A DNA stretch of 45,564 nucleotides from Lujinxingia vulgaris (GTDB lineage Bacteria > Myxococcota_A > Bradymonadia > Bradymonadales > Bradymonadaceae): NCBI RefSeq assembly GCF_007997005.1, contig NZ_VOSL01000005.1, forward strand, positions 1-45,564, in the 5' to 3' direction. Positions 9,411-16,871 of this stretch are shown here, in pieces. Below the pieces are notes generated by a model, which did no database searches, was not told the DNA's origin, and worked only from the letters and a program-made list of their open reading frames with translations. The first letter of the stretch is position 1. Each line of letters begins with the position of its first letter. The position numbers and the translations under genes were made by a program.

Positions 9411-10109
9411 ATGCATCCGACACCACGCACACCGATCGCCATCATGCTTCTTCTGGGCGCGCTCCTGCTGGCTGCACCGGCCGCCGCGCAGTCCTCGCCA
9501 ACCCACGGCGACCACGATCGTCCCGCACGCCCCTCCCTCGATGAGCCCCCTGGCGACTCCGGCAACGCCCCGCACGCCGAGGGCGCTCAGCGGCTGGCGT
9601 TTTTGCTCTCCGGCTTTGAACACGTCCCCGATCGCCGGGAGCTCGACCAGGTCGGCAGCCCCGCCGAGGTCGTCGGCTGGCTCAACGCGCTTTTGCAAAA
9701 CCCCGAAGAGCGCACCGTGATCCGCCTGCGCGCCCTCGATCTCCTCAGCCTCTATGCGCAGGAGGAGGCCCGCGCGCCGCTGGCTGCCATCGCCGCAGCC
9801 GACCACCGCGCCGACAACCACCCGCTCGACGCCTCGGCTCGCACCCGCGCTCAGGCCCGCCACCGCGCGCTCACCGCCCTGGCCCGACACGATCACCCCG
9901 AGGCCTTCGCGATCTGGCGGGAGGCGCTCCGAAGCGACGACATCCAGATCCGCATCACCGCCATCGGTCTTCTGCGCCGCCACGCGCCCGAGCGCGCCCT
10001 TCCCGTCCTGGAGCAGCTGGCCATCGAAGACACGCGTCCCGCCGTGCAACGCGCCTTAAATCGCCCGATCGGGGGAACCAGCAACGCACCCACACGCCGG
10101 ATCCCCTGA
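9411..10109 (+). CDS. Secreted HEAT-repeat-like protein
   Basis: 232 residues from the ATG at 9411, which follows GGGGA with about 5-nt spacing. A TTG start 27 bp upstream is possible but would weaken the signal sequence. A signal peptide (about 1-25, ending AAA before QS) is followed by a Pro/His/Asp-rich segment. The rest is alpha-helical in HEAT-like pairs, for example VIRLRALDLLSLYAQEEARAPL, QARHRALTALARHDHPEAF and IQIRITAIGLLRRHAPERAL. HEAT solenoids usually mediate protein contacts, and no enzymatic motif is present. It lies 94 bp after the metzincin gene on the same strand, so the two may be cotranscribed. Confidence 0.75.
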   Translation: MHPTPRTPIAIMLLLGALLLAAPAAAQSSPTHGDHDRPARPSLDEPPGDSGNAPHAEGAQRLAFLLSGFEHVPDRRELDQVGSPAEVVGWLNALLQNPEERTVIRLRALDLLSLYAQEEARAPLAAIAAADHRADNHPLDASARTRAQARHRALTALARHDHPEAFAIWREALRSDDIQIRITAIGLLRRHAPERALPVLEQLAIEDTRPAVQRALNRPIGGTSNAPTRRIP

Positions 10110-10342
10110 GCCCCCTCAACCTCCCGGAATGCTTCGCCCTTTGCCGCCCCGACCGCCCGGCCTCACACGGGCATAAGAACGCCGCCCACCGGGTTGCCTG
10201 CACCGGGCAACTTCAGTATCCTTCACCTTGAAGATGTCCCCCCTTATTGATGTGTGATCTTCGCCCGCATCCACCTCGTTGACGGGCTCGCGCGCTGTAC
10301 ACCCCCGACGCGCCCCTTAAACCCGCTGCTGACGGCGACCTG

Positions 10343-11290
10343 ATGACCGACGATCATCCCTACGACCACGACGATCTCTCGGAGAGCTCCGAGGCGACGA
10401 TGATCGTCGACGCAAACACGCTGCGACAGGCCCGCGCCCGGCAAAAGCAGGGGCGCGACCAGGCCTACCTCATCGTGATCTCCGGGCCTCATACCGGCAA
10501 GATGTTCAAAGTCGACAAGGACCAGGCCACCCTGGGCCGATCCTCGCGCGCGGAGCTGCACGTCAACGACGTGGGCATCTCCCGCAACCACGCCCGCATC
10601 ATCACCTATGGCGAGGACGTCTTCGTCGAAGATCTCCAGAGCGCCAACGGCACCTACCTCAACGGTGACCGCCTCTTGAACCGCCAGCAGCTCAAAGACG
10701 GCGACAAGATCACGCTCGGCTCCACCACCATCCTCAAGTTCACCTACCACGACGAACTTGAAGAGAACTTCCAAAAGCAGATGCTCGACGCCGCGCTGCA
10801 CGACGGGCTCACCGGCATCTACAACAAAAATTACCTGCTCAATCACCTCTCCACCGAGCTGCCCTTCGCGCTGCGCCACGGCACCTTTTTGAGCGTGGTC
10901 ATGTTCGACGTCGACCACTTCAAACCGGTCAACGACACCTACGGGCACTTAGCCGGCGACATGATCCTTAAAAATCTGGCCGAGATCACCTCCGGGGTCC
11001 TGCGCACCGAAGACGTCTTCGCCCGCTACGGCGGCGAGGAGTTCACGATCGTCTGCCGCGGCACGCCGGTGGATCAGGCTCAGGCCCTGGCCGACCGCGT
11101 GCGCATGGTCATCGAGCGCCACGACTTTGTCTTCGAGGGCACGCACATCCCCATCACCATCAGCCTGGGCGTGGCCGGCCTGCCCCACCACACCGCCCGC
11201 ACCCCCGAGGAGCTCATCGGCCTGGCCGACCAGGCCCTCTACGACGCCAAACGCGGCGGTCGTAACCGGGTGGGGGTGGCGCCTTTTTGA
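10343..11290 (+). CDS. FHA-GGDEF diguanylate cyclase
   Basis: 315 residues, cytoplasmic. An FHA domain occupies ~41-135 with the phosphothreonine-binding signature residues GRSS (66-69), SRNH (80-83) and NGT (102-104). A GGDEF domain occupies ~150-312 with DGLTGIYN, FDVDHFKPVND and the active-site loop GGEEF (230-234). The RxxD inhibitory site (RTED, 221-224) lies five residues before the loop, so an active, product-inhibited cyclase making cyclic di-GMP from two GTP is expected. The N-terminal 40 residues are acidic and contain Ser/Thr (SESSEATMIVD), as is typical of FHA proteins recognised by a Ser/Thr kinase; no such kinase is in the window. Transcription ends at a strong hairpin 30 bp downstream. 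Confidence 0.95.
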   Translation: MTDDHPYDHDDLSESSEATMIVDANTLRQARARQKQGRDQAYLIVISGPHTGKMFKVDKDQATLGRSSRAELHVNDVGISRNHARIITYGEDVFVEDLQSANGTYLNGDRLLNRQQLKDGDKITLGSTTILKFTYHDELEENFQKQMLDAALHDGLTGIYNKNYLLNHLSTELPFALRHGTFLSVVMFDVDHFKPVNDTYGHLAGDMILKNLAEITSGVLRTEDVFARYGGEEFTIVCRGTPVDQAQALADRVRMVIERHDFVFEGTHIPITISLGVAGLPHHTARTPEELIGLADQALYDAKRGGRNRVGVAPF

Positions 11291-11319
11291 GGGCGGCGCC
11301 CTCCATAACCTGATGAAGC

Positions 11320-11361
11320 AACGAAAAACGCCCGGGTGAGAGCCCGGGCGTTTTTCGTTTT
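11320..11361. terminator. Strong bidirectional rho-independent terminator
   Basis: A 17-bp perfect stem (11320-11336 with 11343-11359, core CGCCCGGG/CCCGGGCG) with loop TGAGAG is flanked by A- and T-rich arms. It ends the FHA-GGDEF transcript and would also block transcription in the other direction. It marks the left edge of the AT-rich island. Confidence 0.95.
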
Positions 11362-11363
11362 AT

Positions 11364-11379
11364 ATCAACCACTTAGCAC
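11364..11379 (-). repeat. Terminator-associated motif, copy 1
   Basis: Plus strand ATCAACCACTTAGCAC directly follows the 11320-11361 terminator. It is related to copies at 26704 and 30584, each adjoining a hairpin. Confidence 0.45.
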
Positions 11380-11481
11380 AGAGTCATAGCACCTCACCTG
11401 CCTCAATAACAAGCTCACCGAAATAGGGTAGTTAGGAGCGTGGCGGGGTTTTTATGATTCGCGACCTCGAGCGTTGTTCGT

Positions 11482-11602
11482 CATATTCTGGGATATGTGG
11501 CGGACAAAACGTTTTGTCGCTCATGGATGCGCGACAATGGCGTTTGTCTCCCACGAAACGCGTTTCGAGGACGCCAAATCGGTTGGTTATTCAAAACTTG
11601 AA
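11482..11602. promoter_or_regulatory. Cluster of five palindromic (operator-like) sites
   Basis: Dyads seen directly: CATAT-N6-ATATG (11482-11497); GACAAAACGTTTTGTC, perfect (11503-11518); GACAA-N6-TTGTC (11533-11548); CGAAACGCGTTTCG, perfect (11554-11567); TTCAA-AAC-TTGAA (11590-11602). The centres of the first four are 21, 30 and 20 bp apart, close to whole helical turns. The second and third share the same half-site and length. They sit upstream of the DUF262 gene, as expected for cooperative repressor binding. The binding protein is not encoded in the island. Confidence 0.6.
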
Positions 11603-11614
11603 AAATCTCGATTC

Positions 11615-11623
11615 TGTTATATG
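11615..11623 (+). promoter_or_regulatory. Possible extended -10 promoter of the island operon
   Basis: TGTTATATG fits an extended -10 (TGnTATAxx). A start near 11630 would leave a leader of about 42 nt before the GTG at 11672. The -35 region would overlap the last palindrome, and no good -35 hexamer is seen. Tentative. Confidence 0.3.
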
Positions 11624-11671
11624 ATCCCGGGTGAATATCCTAATGCAATCCTTTTTAGCAGGAGATCTCAA

Positions 11672-12838
11672 GTGAAAGATAGCCAAACAAATGATGCGCC
11701 AAACACACAGCAAGTCCAGCCTGAATATGATGATGGACAATCCACAGACTTGGAACGAGAGGATATTGGTGAAGACATTGAGGAAATGAAACCTTGGGAT
11801 CCTCGCGAGATTCGCGTGGATCCTAAGATGTTTTCTTTGCGTAACATTATAGACATGATTGACGAGGGCACTCTCAAATTAAATCCTGAATTCCAAAGAC
11901 GTAGAGTATGGAAGCCCGCAACAAAGGCAAGACTCATTGAATCATTACTTCTGCGAATCCCGTTGCCGTCATTTTATTTTGACTCAGACGAACATGGTCA
12001 AATGCAAGTAGTTGATGGCTTACAAAGACTTTCTTCTGTGTACGAATTTGTTAAAGAGAAGTTTCCACTTGATGGATTAGAATATCTAAACAAACATGTT
12101 GGAGGAAGAAATTTTTCTGACTTAGATCAACTCTGGCAGCGAAGGATTTATCAAACACAACTAGCAGTGAATGTCATTGATCCACAGACCCCTGGCCCGG
12201 TTAAATTTAATATATTTAAACGAATTAATACAGGCGGTCAACCGCTCAATGCACAGGAGATTCGTCATGCGATGAGTAAGGAGCGATCTCGCGCGTTTCT
12301 CCAACAGCTTTCTGAAAAGGATATTTTTCATCAAGCGACAGGGTCTGCTCTAAAAAACCACAGACGCATGGCTGACTTGGAAGTTGTCCTCCGTTATTGT
12401 GCATTTCGATCCCTTGAGGACTTATCACAATATCGAGAGTTCAATACAATGAGCGAGTTCTTAACTGACTTTACTGACAAAGTAGACTCCGGACTGTTAA
12501 GCGACAGAGCTCTTGAGATTTTAGATGAAGACTTCACTTTCGCGATGAATAATGCATATAATTTATTTCAAGAAGAAGCCTTTCGAAAGTGGCCCTTGGA
12601 GACTCCACGACGAAACCCAATCAATCGCGCATTATTCGAAAGTTGGTCGGTAGCACTGTCAGATTATCATTGGGAACATTTACAACCTCATAAAGATCAA
12701 ATTATTGCTGCAGCTCGAGAAGCAATGACAAATGATACAGATTATATCCAGTCAATTAGCGTCTCTACAGGATCGGGACCACGAGTTGTTTGTCGTTTTG
12801 AAACCGCTCGCCAAATTTTGAATCAAGCCCAGGAGTAG
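11672..12838 (+). CDS. DUF262 (ParB/GmrS-like fold) protein without nuclease domain
   Basis: 388 residues from a GTG at 11672, chosen because AGGAG (11660-11664) sits 7 nt upstream; the open frame extends further but without a good ribosome site. After an acidic N-terminus (~1-45) comes a DUF262 domain with PEFQRRRVW (72-80), ARLIESLLLRIPLPSFYF (87-104), VVDGLQRL (113-120) and FKRINTGGQPLNAQEIRHA (182-200). In GmrSD, BrxU and SspE the matching motif is DGQQR and supports nucleotide hydrolysis; here the third position is Leu. The C-terminal half is helical and lacks the HNH (DUF1524) nuclease found in those proteins, so any cleavage must come from a partner. The next gene's Shine-Dalgarno lies in its last codons. 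Confidence 0.9.
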   Translation: MKDSQTNDAPNTQQVQPEYDDGQSTDLEREDIGEDIEEMKPWDPREIRVDPKMFSLRNIIDMIDEGTLKLNPEFQRRRVWKPATKARLIESLLLRIPLPSFYFDSDEHGQMQVVDGLQRLSSVYEFVKEKFPLDGLEYLNKHVGGRNFSDLDQLWQRRIYQTQLAVNVIDPQTPGPVKFNIFKRINTGGQPLNAQEIRHAMSKERSRAFLQQLSEKDIFHQATGSALKNHRRMADLEVVLRYCAFRSLEDLSQYREFNTMSEFLTDFTDKVDSGLLSDRALEILDEDFTFAMNNAYNLFQEEAFRKWPLETPRRNPINRALFESWSVALSDYHWEHLQPHKDQIIAAAREAMTNDTDYIQSISVSTGSGPRVVCRFETARQILNQAQE

Positions 12839-12840
12839 TC

Positions 12841-13968
12841 ATGCGAATAAATCAAATGTCAGTTGCCAACTTTAAGTGTTTTGAAAATTATAAATTTTCA
12901 TTTGCGCCCTTAACACTATTAACGGGTAATAATGGCACCGGGAAAAGCTCTCTTGTCCAAGCACTTTTACTGGCGAGATATAGCGCACTTAATGAACCAA
13001 AATTCATACCTTTAAATGACCTGTTTGGATTGCGTTTAGGTCATGCCGCAGACGTCAGATCTTACAACGCCAAAAGTGATATATTAAGCATCGAGATTCA
13101 TGATGATTTAGATGATTACAAATGGACTTATGCTAGCGAAGGTGACCCGTATGACAGTCTACTTCTAAAAATAAAAACAAGACCTAATGTTTCGGAAATT
13201 AATTCCATAAGTAGACATGTATTTGCCCAGCGCTTTACATATCTTAATACTGAGCGACTCGGTCCGCGCGAGACGTTGGAGTTGTCGAGCGCGCCGAACG
13301 GTCATTTATCGGTAGGAGCTAGAGGCGAGTATGTAGCACAAGTTATCGCGAGCCAAGAACGAGAACAAATAAGGGAAGAGTTTCGATTTGCCCCGGAAAA
13401 AAACGATAGTAAGAAAATCGCCACGACTCTTCTCAAACAGTGCGAAGCCTGGTTGAGTGATTTTGTAGGCAATGTAGAAATACGCTCCGAGATTAACTCG
13501 GACACAAATCAAGCCTATCTTCGATTTAAAACTGGAGGTTTAGTTCGTGGCAACTTTCATGATTGGACTAGGCCATCAAATACGGGTTTCGGGCTAACAT
13601 ATTGTTTACCTATTATTGTAGCAGGATTATTAGGCTCTCCTGGCGAAATCATGTTAGTAGAAAACCCTGAAGCTCACTTACATCCCAGAGCCCAGTCTAA
13701 AATGGGTCAATTTTTAGGCCGCTTAGCAGCTGGCGGCTTGCAAATTGTTATTGAGAGCCATAGTGATCACATCTTAAACGGAATTCGTCTTGCTACAGTA
13801 GAGCAAACACATCCACTAAATTGCGAAGACGTACTTATCCACTTTTTCGCTAACGACAGCATTGAGGAGATTAACGTTGATGATAGAGGGGGGCTTTCAA
13901 AATGGCCTCAGCTCTTTTTTGACCAGAGTCAGCGAGACCTCCGCCGGATTATTGAAACTCGGAGATAA
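12841..13968 (+). CDS. AAA/ABC-type ATPase with DUF3696 C-terminus
   Basis: 375 residues; ATG two bases after the DUF262 stop, with AGGAG at 12831-12835. It is a compact SMC/OLD-like ATPase: Walker A GNNGTGKS (29-36), signature-like region NTGFGLTYCLPI (247-258), Walker B MLVENPEAHLHP (271-282) and switch motif ESHSDH (305-310). The C-terminal ~35 residues (INVDDRGGLSKWPQLFFDQ) match the DUF3696 tail. There is no TOPRIM domain, unlike OLD or GajA, and no long coiled coil. Proteins of this class power anti-phage complexes, and pairing with DUF262 suggests a joint sensor/ATPase core. Composition is strongly AT-rich. Confidence 0.9.
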   Translation: MRINQMSVANFKCFENYKFSFAPLTLLTGNNGTGKSSLVQALLLARYSALNEPKFIPLNDLFGLRLGHAADVRSYNAKSDILSIEIHDDLDDYKWTYASEGDPYDSLLLKIKTRPNVSEINSISRHVFAQRFTYLNTERLGPRETLELSSAPNGHLSVGARGEYVAQVIASQEREQIREEFRFAPEKNDSKKIATTLLKQCEAWLSDFVGNVEIRSEINSDTNQAYLRFKTGGLVRGNFHDWTRPSNTGFGLTYCLPIIVAGLLGSPGEIMLVENPEAHLHPRAQSKMGQFLGRLAAGGLQIVIESHSDHILNGIRLATVEQTHPLNCEDVLIHFFANDSIEEINVDDRGGLSKWPQLFFDQSQRDLRRIIETRR

Positions 13969-13974
13969 TTAGTT

Positions 13975-14946
13975 ATGGCAAGGTTTGTGATTGATGAGAG
14001 CTCTTTCGCTCAAGTAAGAGCTTCGGAAGTTGAGTCGTCTTTGAAACGTTTTTGCTTGACCATAAGCTATCTTCAAAAGAAATCTTTTCAAGTCGAATCA
14101 TCAGATAAGATATATGACACAACTATTGGAGGAGCTCCGTTACTACAAATCATGTATGAGCCTGATAAGCTAGACCGAGACTTGCAGTTGTTGCTTTTGA
14201 CTTCAATTGAGCGCATTAGTCCAACTGACTTTAACACACAGCATAATACACTTGGGGAAATGGAAATCTCCCCGATAAATAAAACTTTAGACCAACCAGA
14301 TACGAAACGCAAAGCTAATTCGGAAGGACTTAAATATATTACTAAATTAACAACTCAAAACAAAAACCTAGCTGTAGGTTGTATAACCTGTGTCGAACCA
14401 TCTGGGTTGTGCACGCTAACAACAACATCTCGAACGCCTCAAAATGTGCATTTCATTCTCGGCAGAAGTTGTCTTTTAGAGTTTTTTCGCTACATCCCTG
14501 AAGTCGAAAACTATAACATTTTGGAGTATATGGAAGCTGCAACCCTTGCGTTCCCGTCACTCTATTTTGCTGAAGGGTTGACCCAACAAGTTCGCAGGTT
14601 CAAAACTTCTTGGCCGCTCATTCGACCTCATATCACTCAACACCTTTCAGCGTTGAATGATCATTTCACCTCTATCTATGAAGACGAAAACTTTCAACCT
14701 GATAACGTTAAAAAGCGATTCAAAGCACATACCAACATTATTATATCACCTGAATCGCCTAACACACGTAAGAATAGAAGTGCATGGGAAGAGCGTCGAA
14801 TTACTGTTGAAGGTCACTCTCTTCATTGTGAATGGCACACAAAAATTTTTAAAACCCACGACCGAATTCATTTTCATCCTGGCTCTCCAAAGGTTGTTTC
14901 AGGTAGATTGATCGTGGGGATATTTACAAGTCATCTTTCTACTTAG
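13975..14946 (+). CDS. Unknown third protein of the island, candidate effector
   Basis: 323 residues from ATG 13975; GGAG (13961-13964) overlaps the end of the ATPase gene, so expression is coupled. No domain is recognised with confidence. The N-terminal half is mixed alpha/beta. A central segment (LEFFRYIPE...AATLAFPSLYFAEGL) is followed by a helix. The last ~70 residues are beta-rich with clustered His: GHSLHCEWHTKIF, DRIHFHPG and RLIVGIFTSHLST. I recall similar C-terminal ends (RIxFxP then an IGxxxxHL ending) in uncharacterised proteins of defence neighbourhoods, but cannot verify this here. The conserved-looking Glu/His residues could form a metal or catalytic site (inference). It has no signal peptide. 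Confidence 0.7.
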   Translation: MARFVIDESSFAQVRASEVESSLKRFCLTISYLQKKSFQVESSDKIYDTTIGGAPLLQIMYEPDKLDRDLQLLLLTSIERISPTDFNTQHNTLGEMEISPINKTLDQPDTKRKANSEGLKYITKLTTQNKNLAVGCITCVEPSGLCTLTTTSRTPQNVHFILGRSCLLEFFRYIPEVENYNILEYMEAATLAFPSLYFAEGLTQQVRRFKTSWPLIRPHITQHLSALNDHFTSIYEDENFQPDNVKKRFKAHTNIIISPESPNTRKNRSAWEERRITVEGHSLHCEWHTKIFKTHDRIHFHPGSPKVVSGRLIVGIFTSHLST

Positions 14947-14983
14947 CCTTGCCTACTCTGCCCCTTTGATAATAAAATTTCAT

Positions 14984-15622
14984 TCACTCCGCAGGCGCAG
15001 CCTCGGTGCCGGGCGCCCGGGGCTCAGCGAGCTCCACCATCATCTCGTTTCGCCGCATGATGCCCGGCGTCCACGGCGGGTCGTACTGAGCGATCGTCAC
15101 CTCAGAGTCGGCCACATAACCCTGCTCTTCAATGTACACCATCAGCTCCCGGGAGAGCTCATCGACATCCCTCTCACTGGCATTGCCGCTGAAGCGTGCC
15201 GTCGCAACCAGCCTGGGCTCCTCCGCCCGGACCACCACGTTGGGATCGTTGGGCTCCGGTAGCTCGTCCAGCGTCCACTCCGAAGGCATCGTGAACACGA
15301 CCGTGTACGCGTTCTCCCCGGCGGGCACGGACTCGACGGGCGTGGTCATCGCGATCTTCTGCGAGGCCCCGCCGGAGCCTCGATTGCCTCCGAAGATGTA
15401 TTCGGCGAGGCGTTCAAAACCGAGCGTCGTCGCCTCGCGCAGGCTGCTCGCGCGAACCGTCGTCTGCGCCACGATACGCGAGCCGTAGGCGCGAATCTCA
15501 AAGGGGTTGGACGCGTGCACCGACTTAAACTCGGGCTCGTCGTAGCTGGAGCGAATGATCGGTATGGCTGCGACGACCAGCGCACCTATTCCCGCGAGCG
15601 CCAGTAGGATCTTTTTTGCCAT
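14984..15622 (-). CDS. SOUL heme-binding family protein
   Basis: 212 residues from ATG 15622, preceded by GAGG at 7-nt spacing. An N-terminal hydrophobic segment (~5-24) is a signal anchor or uncleaved signal. The rest matches the SOUL/HBP fold: FEIRAYGSRIVAQTTV, RLAEYIFGGNRGS, KIAMTTPV, VVFTMPSEWTLDELPEPND, ATARFSGNA and the diagnostic YDPPWTPGIMRRNEMMVEL. Family members bind heme or related tetrapyrroles with modest affinity; bacterial roles are mostly unproven. Here it should sit at the inner membrane facing the periplasm. An inverted repeat lies just upstream. The gene is convergent with the AT-rich island and returns to genome-typical GC. Confidence 0.9.
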   Translation of the reverse strand: MAKKILLALAGIGALVVAAIPIIRSSYDEPEFKSVHASNPFEIRAYGSRIVAQTTVRASSLREATTLGFERLAEYIFGGNRGSGGASQKIAMTTPVESVPAGENAYTVVFTMPSEWTLDELPEPNDPNVVVRAEEPRLVATARFSGNASERDVDELSRELMVYIEEQGYVADSEVTIAQYDPPWTPGIMRRNEMMVELAEPRAPGTEAAPAE

Positions 15623-15646
15623 GGTCGCACCTCACAGGGGGCTTTG

Positions 15647-15668
15647 GTGCATCTCACCTCGGATGCAC
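15647..15668. promoter_or_regulatory. Inverted repeat upstream of SOUL gene
   Basis: GTGCATC-N8-GATGCAC is a perfect 7-bp dyad centred about 35 bp upstream of the SOUL start codon. The position fits a repressor operator in the core promoter or leader. The regulator is unknown. Confidence 0.45.
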
Positions 15669-15840
15669 AGGACAGTCATAAGGTGTCCACAACCTTCGAT
15701 AAGGCACGCCCGGGCGCCGATTGCGCTTCCGACTGCCGTGCCACAAGCCCACGCTCACGTGCGGCAAGCGGCAAAGGGCGCGCTCTGCAGCGCGGCCATT
15801 TTCTTGCCCCCCGCCCATCTCCCGGTACGCTGGCGGGGCC

Positions 15841-16815
15841 ATGCATCCTTTACTCGCACATATCCATCCGGCCCTTCGCACCGCGCTCCTGGCCTGGCTG
15901 ACAAGCAGGGCGGCGTTGTGGGCGGCGCTCTTGCATACGGGCACCTGGGAGTCGCTGCGCCTCTCGGAGTCGGCGCCCCTCTCCGGGGTGTTAAGCCACA
16001 TCTTCGAGGTGGCGCTGCAGACCGCGCCGGCCGGCGCGGGCACCGCCGCGCTCACGCTCGCCCCCTGGGTGCTGCTGGAGCTCGCCACGCTCTGGGCCGC
16101 GCTGAGCGTCTACCGCTTTGCCCGCAACACCGAGCTCCCCCAGGTCGCTGAGCGGGCGGTGTGGCTCTGGTGTTTTAATCCCCTGCTCGCGCTCAACGCC
16201 ACCGACTGGACCACCTCGATGGCCGCAGCCCTGGGCGCCGGCGCCATCGCCTCGATGGTCACGTACGCGCCGCGCCGCGGAGCCTTTGCGGCGCTGGTCG
16301 CGATGGGACTGCGCCTGGAGTTTATTGTGATGTGGCCGGCGATGATGATCGCCGGCTTTAAGGCCTATCGCCCCGGAAAAGATCCTCAAGACACCCCCTG
16401 GCTGGGCGCGGCGGTGCCGCCGCTGGCCTTCGCCGGCTGGATGGCCGTGGCCTGGCACACCGGCCAGCTGCGCCATCTTCATGGCGACGCGGCCTGGCGC
16501 GACGTGGGCGCGCTGAGCCTGCCCGCCACCCCCGAGATCTTGCTTCTGGCCTGCGCGCTGGGCGCCGCCCTGCTCGCCATACGCTACGCCTCGCGCCACC
16601 CGGCCTGGTACCTGCTCGCTGCACTCCCCGCGCTGGCCTGGCCCTTTTTGCAGGTACCGGCGGCCTTTGCTGCGGTGACCTTCGCCTGGACCCTCCCCAC
16701 GGCCGTGCACCTGGCGCTCGCCACCGACGATCGCGCCGTAGAGCGCCCCCTCTTCGCCGGGCTGATCATTGCGTTTATGCTGTGTTTGCCCGGCATCTCC
16801 ATCGGGACGATCTAA
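15841..16815 (+). CDS. Multi-pass membrane protein (GT-C-like, uncertain)
   Basis: 324 residues from ATG 15841; an upstream in-frame extension of 40 codons is basic and non-hydrophobic and is rejected. About eight transmembrane helices are apparent. Segments such as AVWLWCFNPLLALNATDWTTSMAA and LRLEFIVMWPAMMIAGFKAY recall the pattern of GT-C mannosyltransferases of the PIG-M/PIG-V type (an FNP segment, then a small-residue helix). The usual catalytic acidic loop is not clear, so glycosyltransferase activity is only a suggestion. It is followed at 56 bp by fdhD on the same strand. Confidence 0.7.
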   Translation: MHPLLAHIHPALRTALLAWLTSRAALWAALLHTGTWESLRLSESAPLSGVLSHIFEVALQTAPAGAGTAALTLAPWVLLELATLWAALSVYRFARNTELPQVAERAVWLWCFNPLLALNATDWTTSMAAALGAGAIASMVTYAPRRGAFAALVAMGLRLEFIVMWPAMMIAGFKAYRPGKDPQDTPWLGAAVPPLAFAGWMAVAWHTGQLRHLHGDAAWRDVGALSLPATPEILLLACALGAALLAIRYASRHPAWYLLAALPALAWPFLQVPAAFAAVTFAWTLPTAVHLALATDDRAVERPLFAGLIIAFMLCLPGISIGTI

Positions 16816-16871
16816 TCTTTTACGCCCGGCAACCCTTTGCCGCGCCGCACTCCCCCCACCACCGAGGCCTC

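Larger units (their letters stand above)
11362..14975. other. AT-rich three-gene accessory island
   Basis: Between the terminator and the end of the SOUL gene the composition drops sharply. For example, the first 60 bases of the ATPase gene contain 15 G/C by hand count, whereas neighbours are clearly GC-rich. Codon choice changes too, with many AAA, AAT, TTA and ATT codons. Three same-strand genes are tightly coupled. No integrase, transposase, tRNA or clear flanking direct repeat is visible, so the mode of transfer is unknown. Gene content (DUF262, DUF3696 ATPase, unknown) is typical of defence islands. Confidence 0.8.

Noticed and set aside
11362-14975. Integrative element with attachment sites
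   Set aside because: I compared the two flanks by eye and found no direct repeat, integrase, transposase or tRNA.
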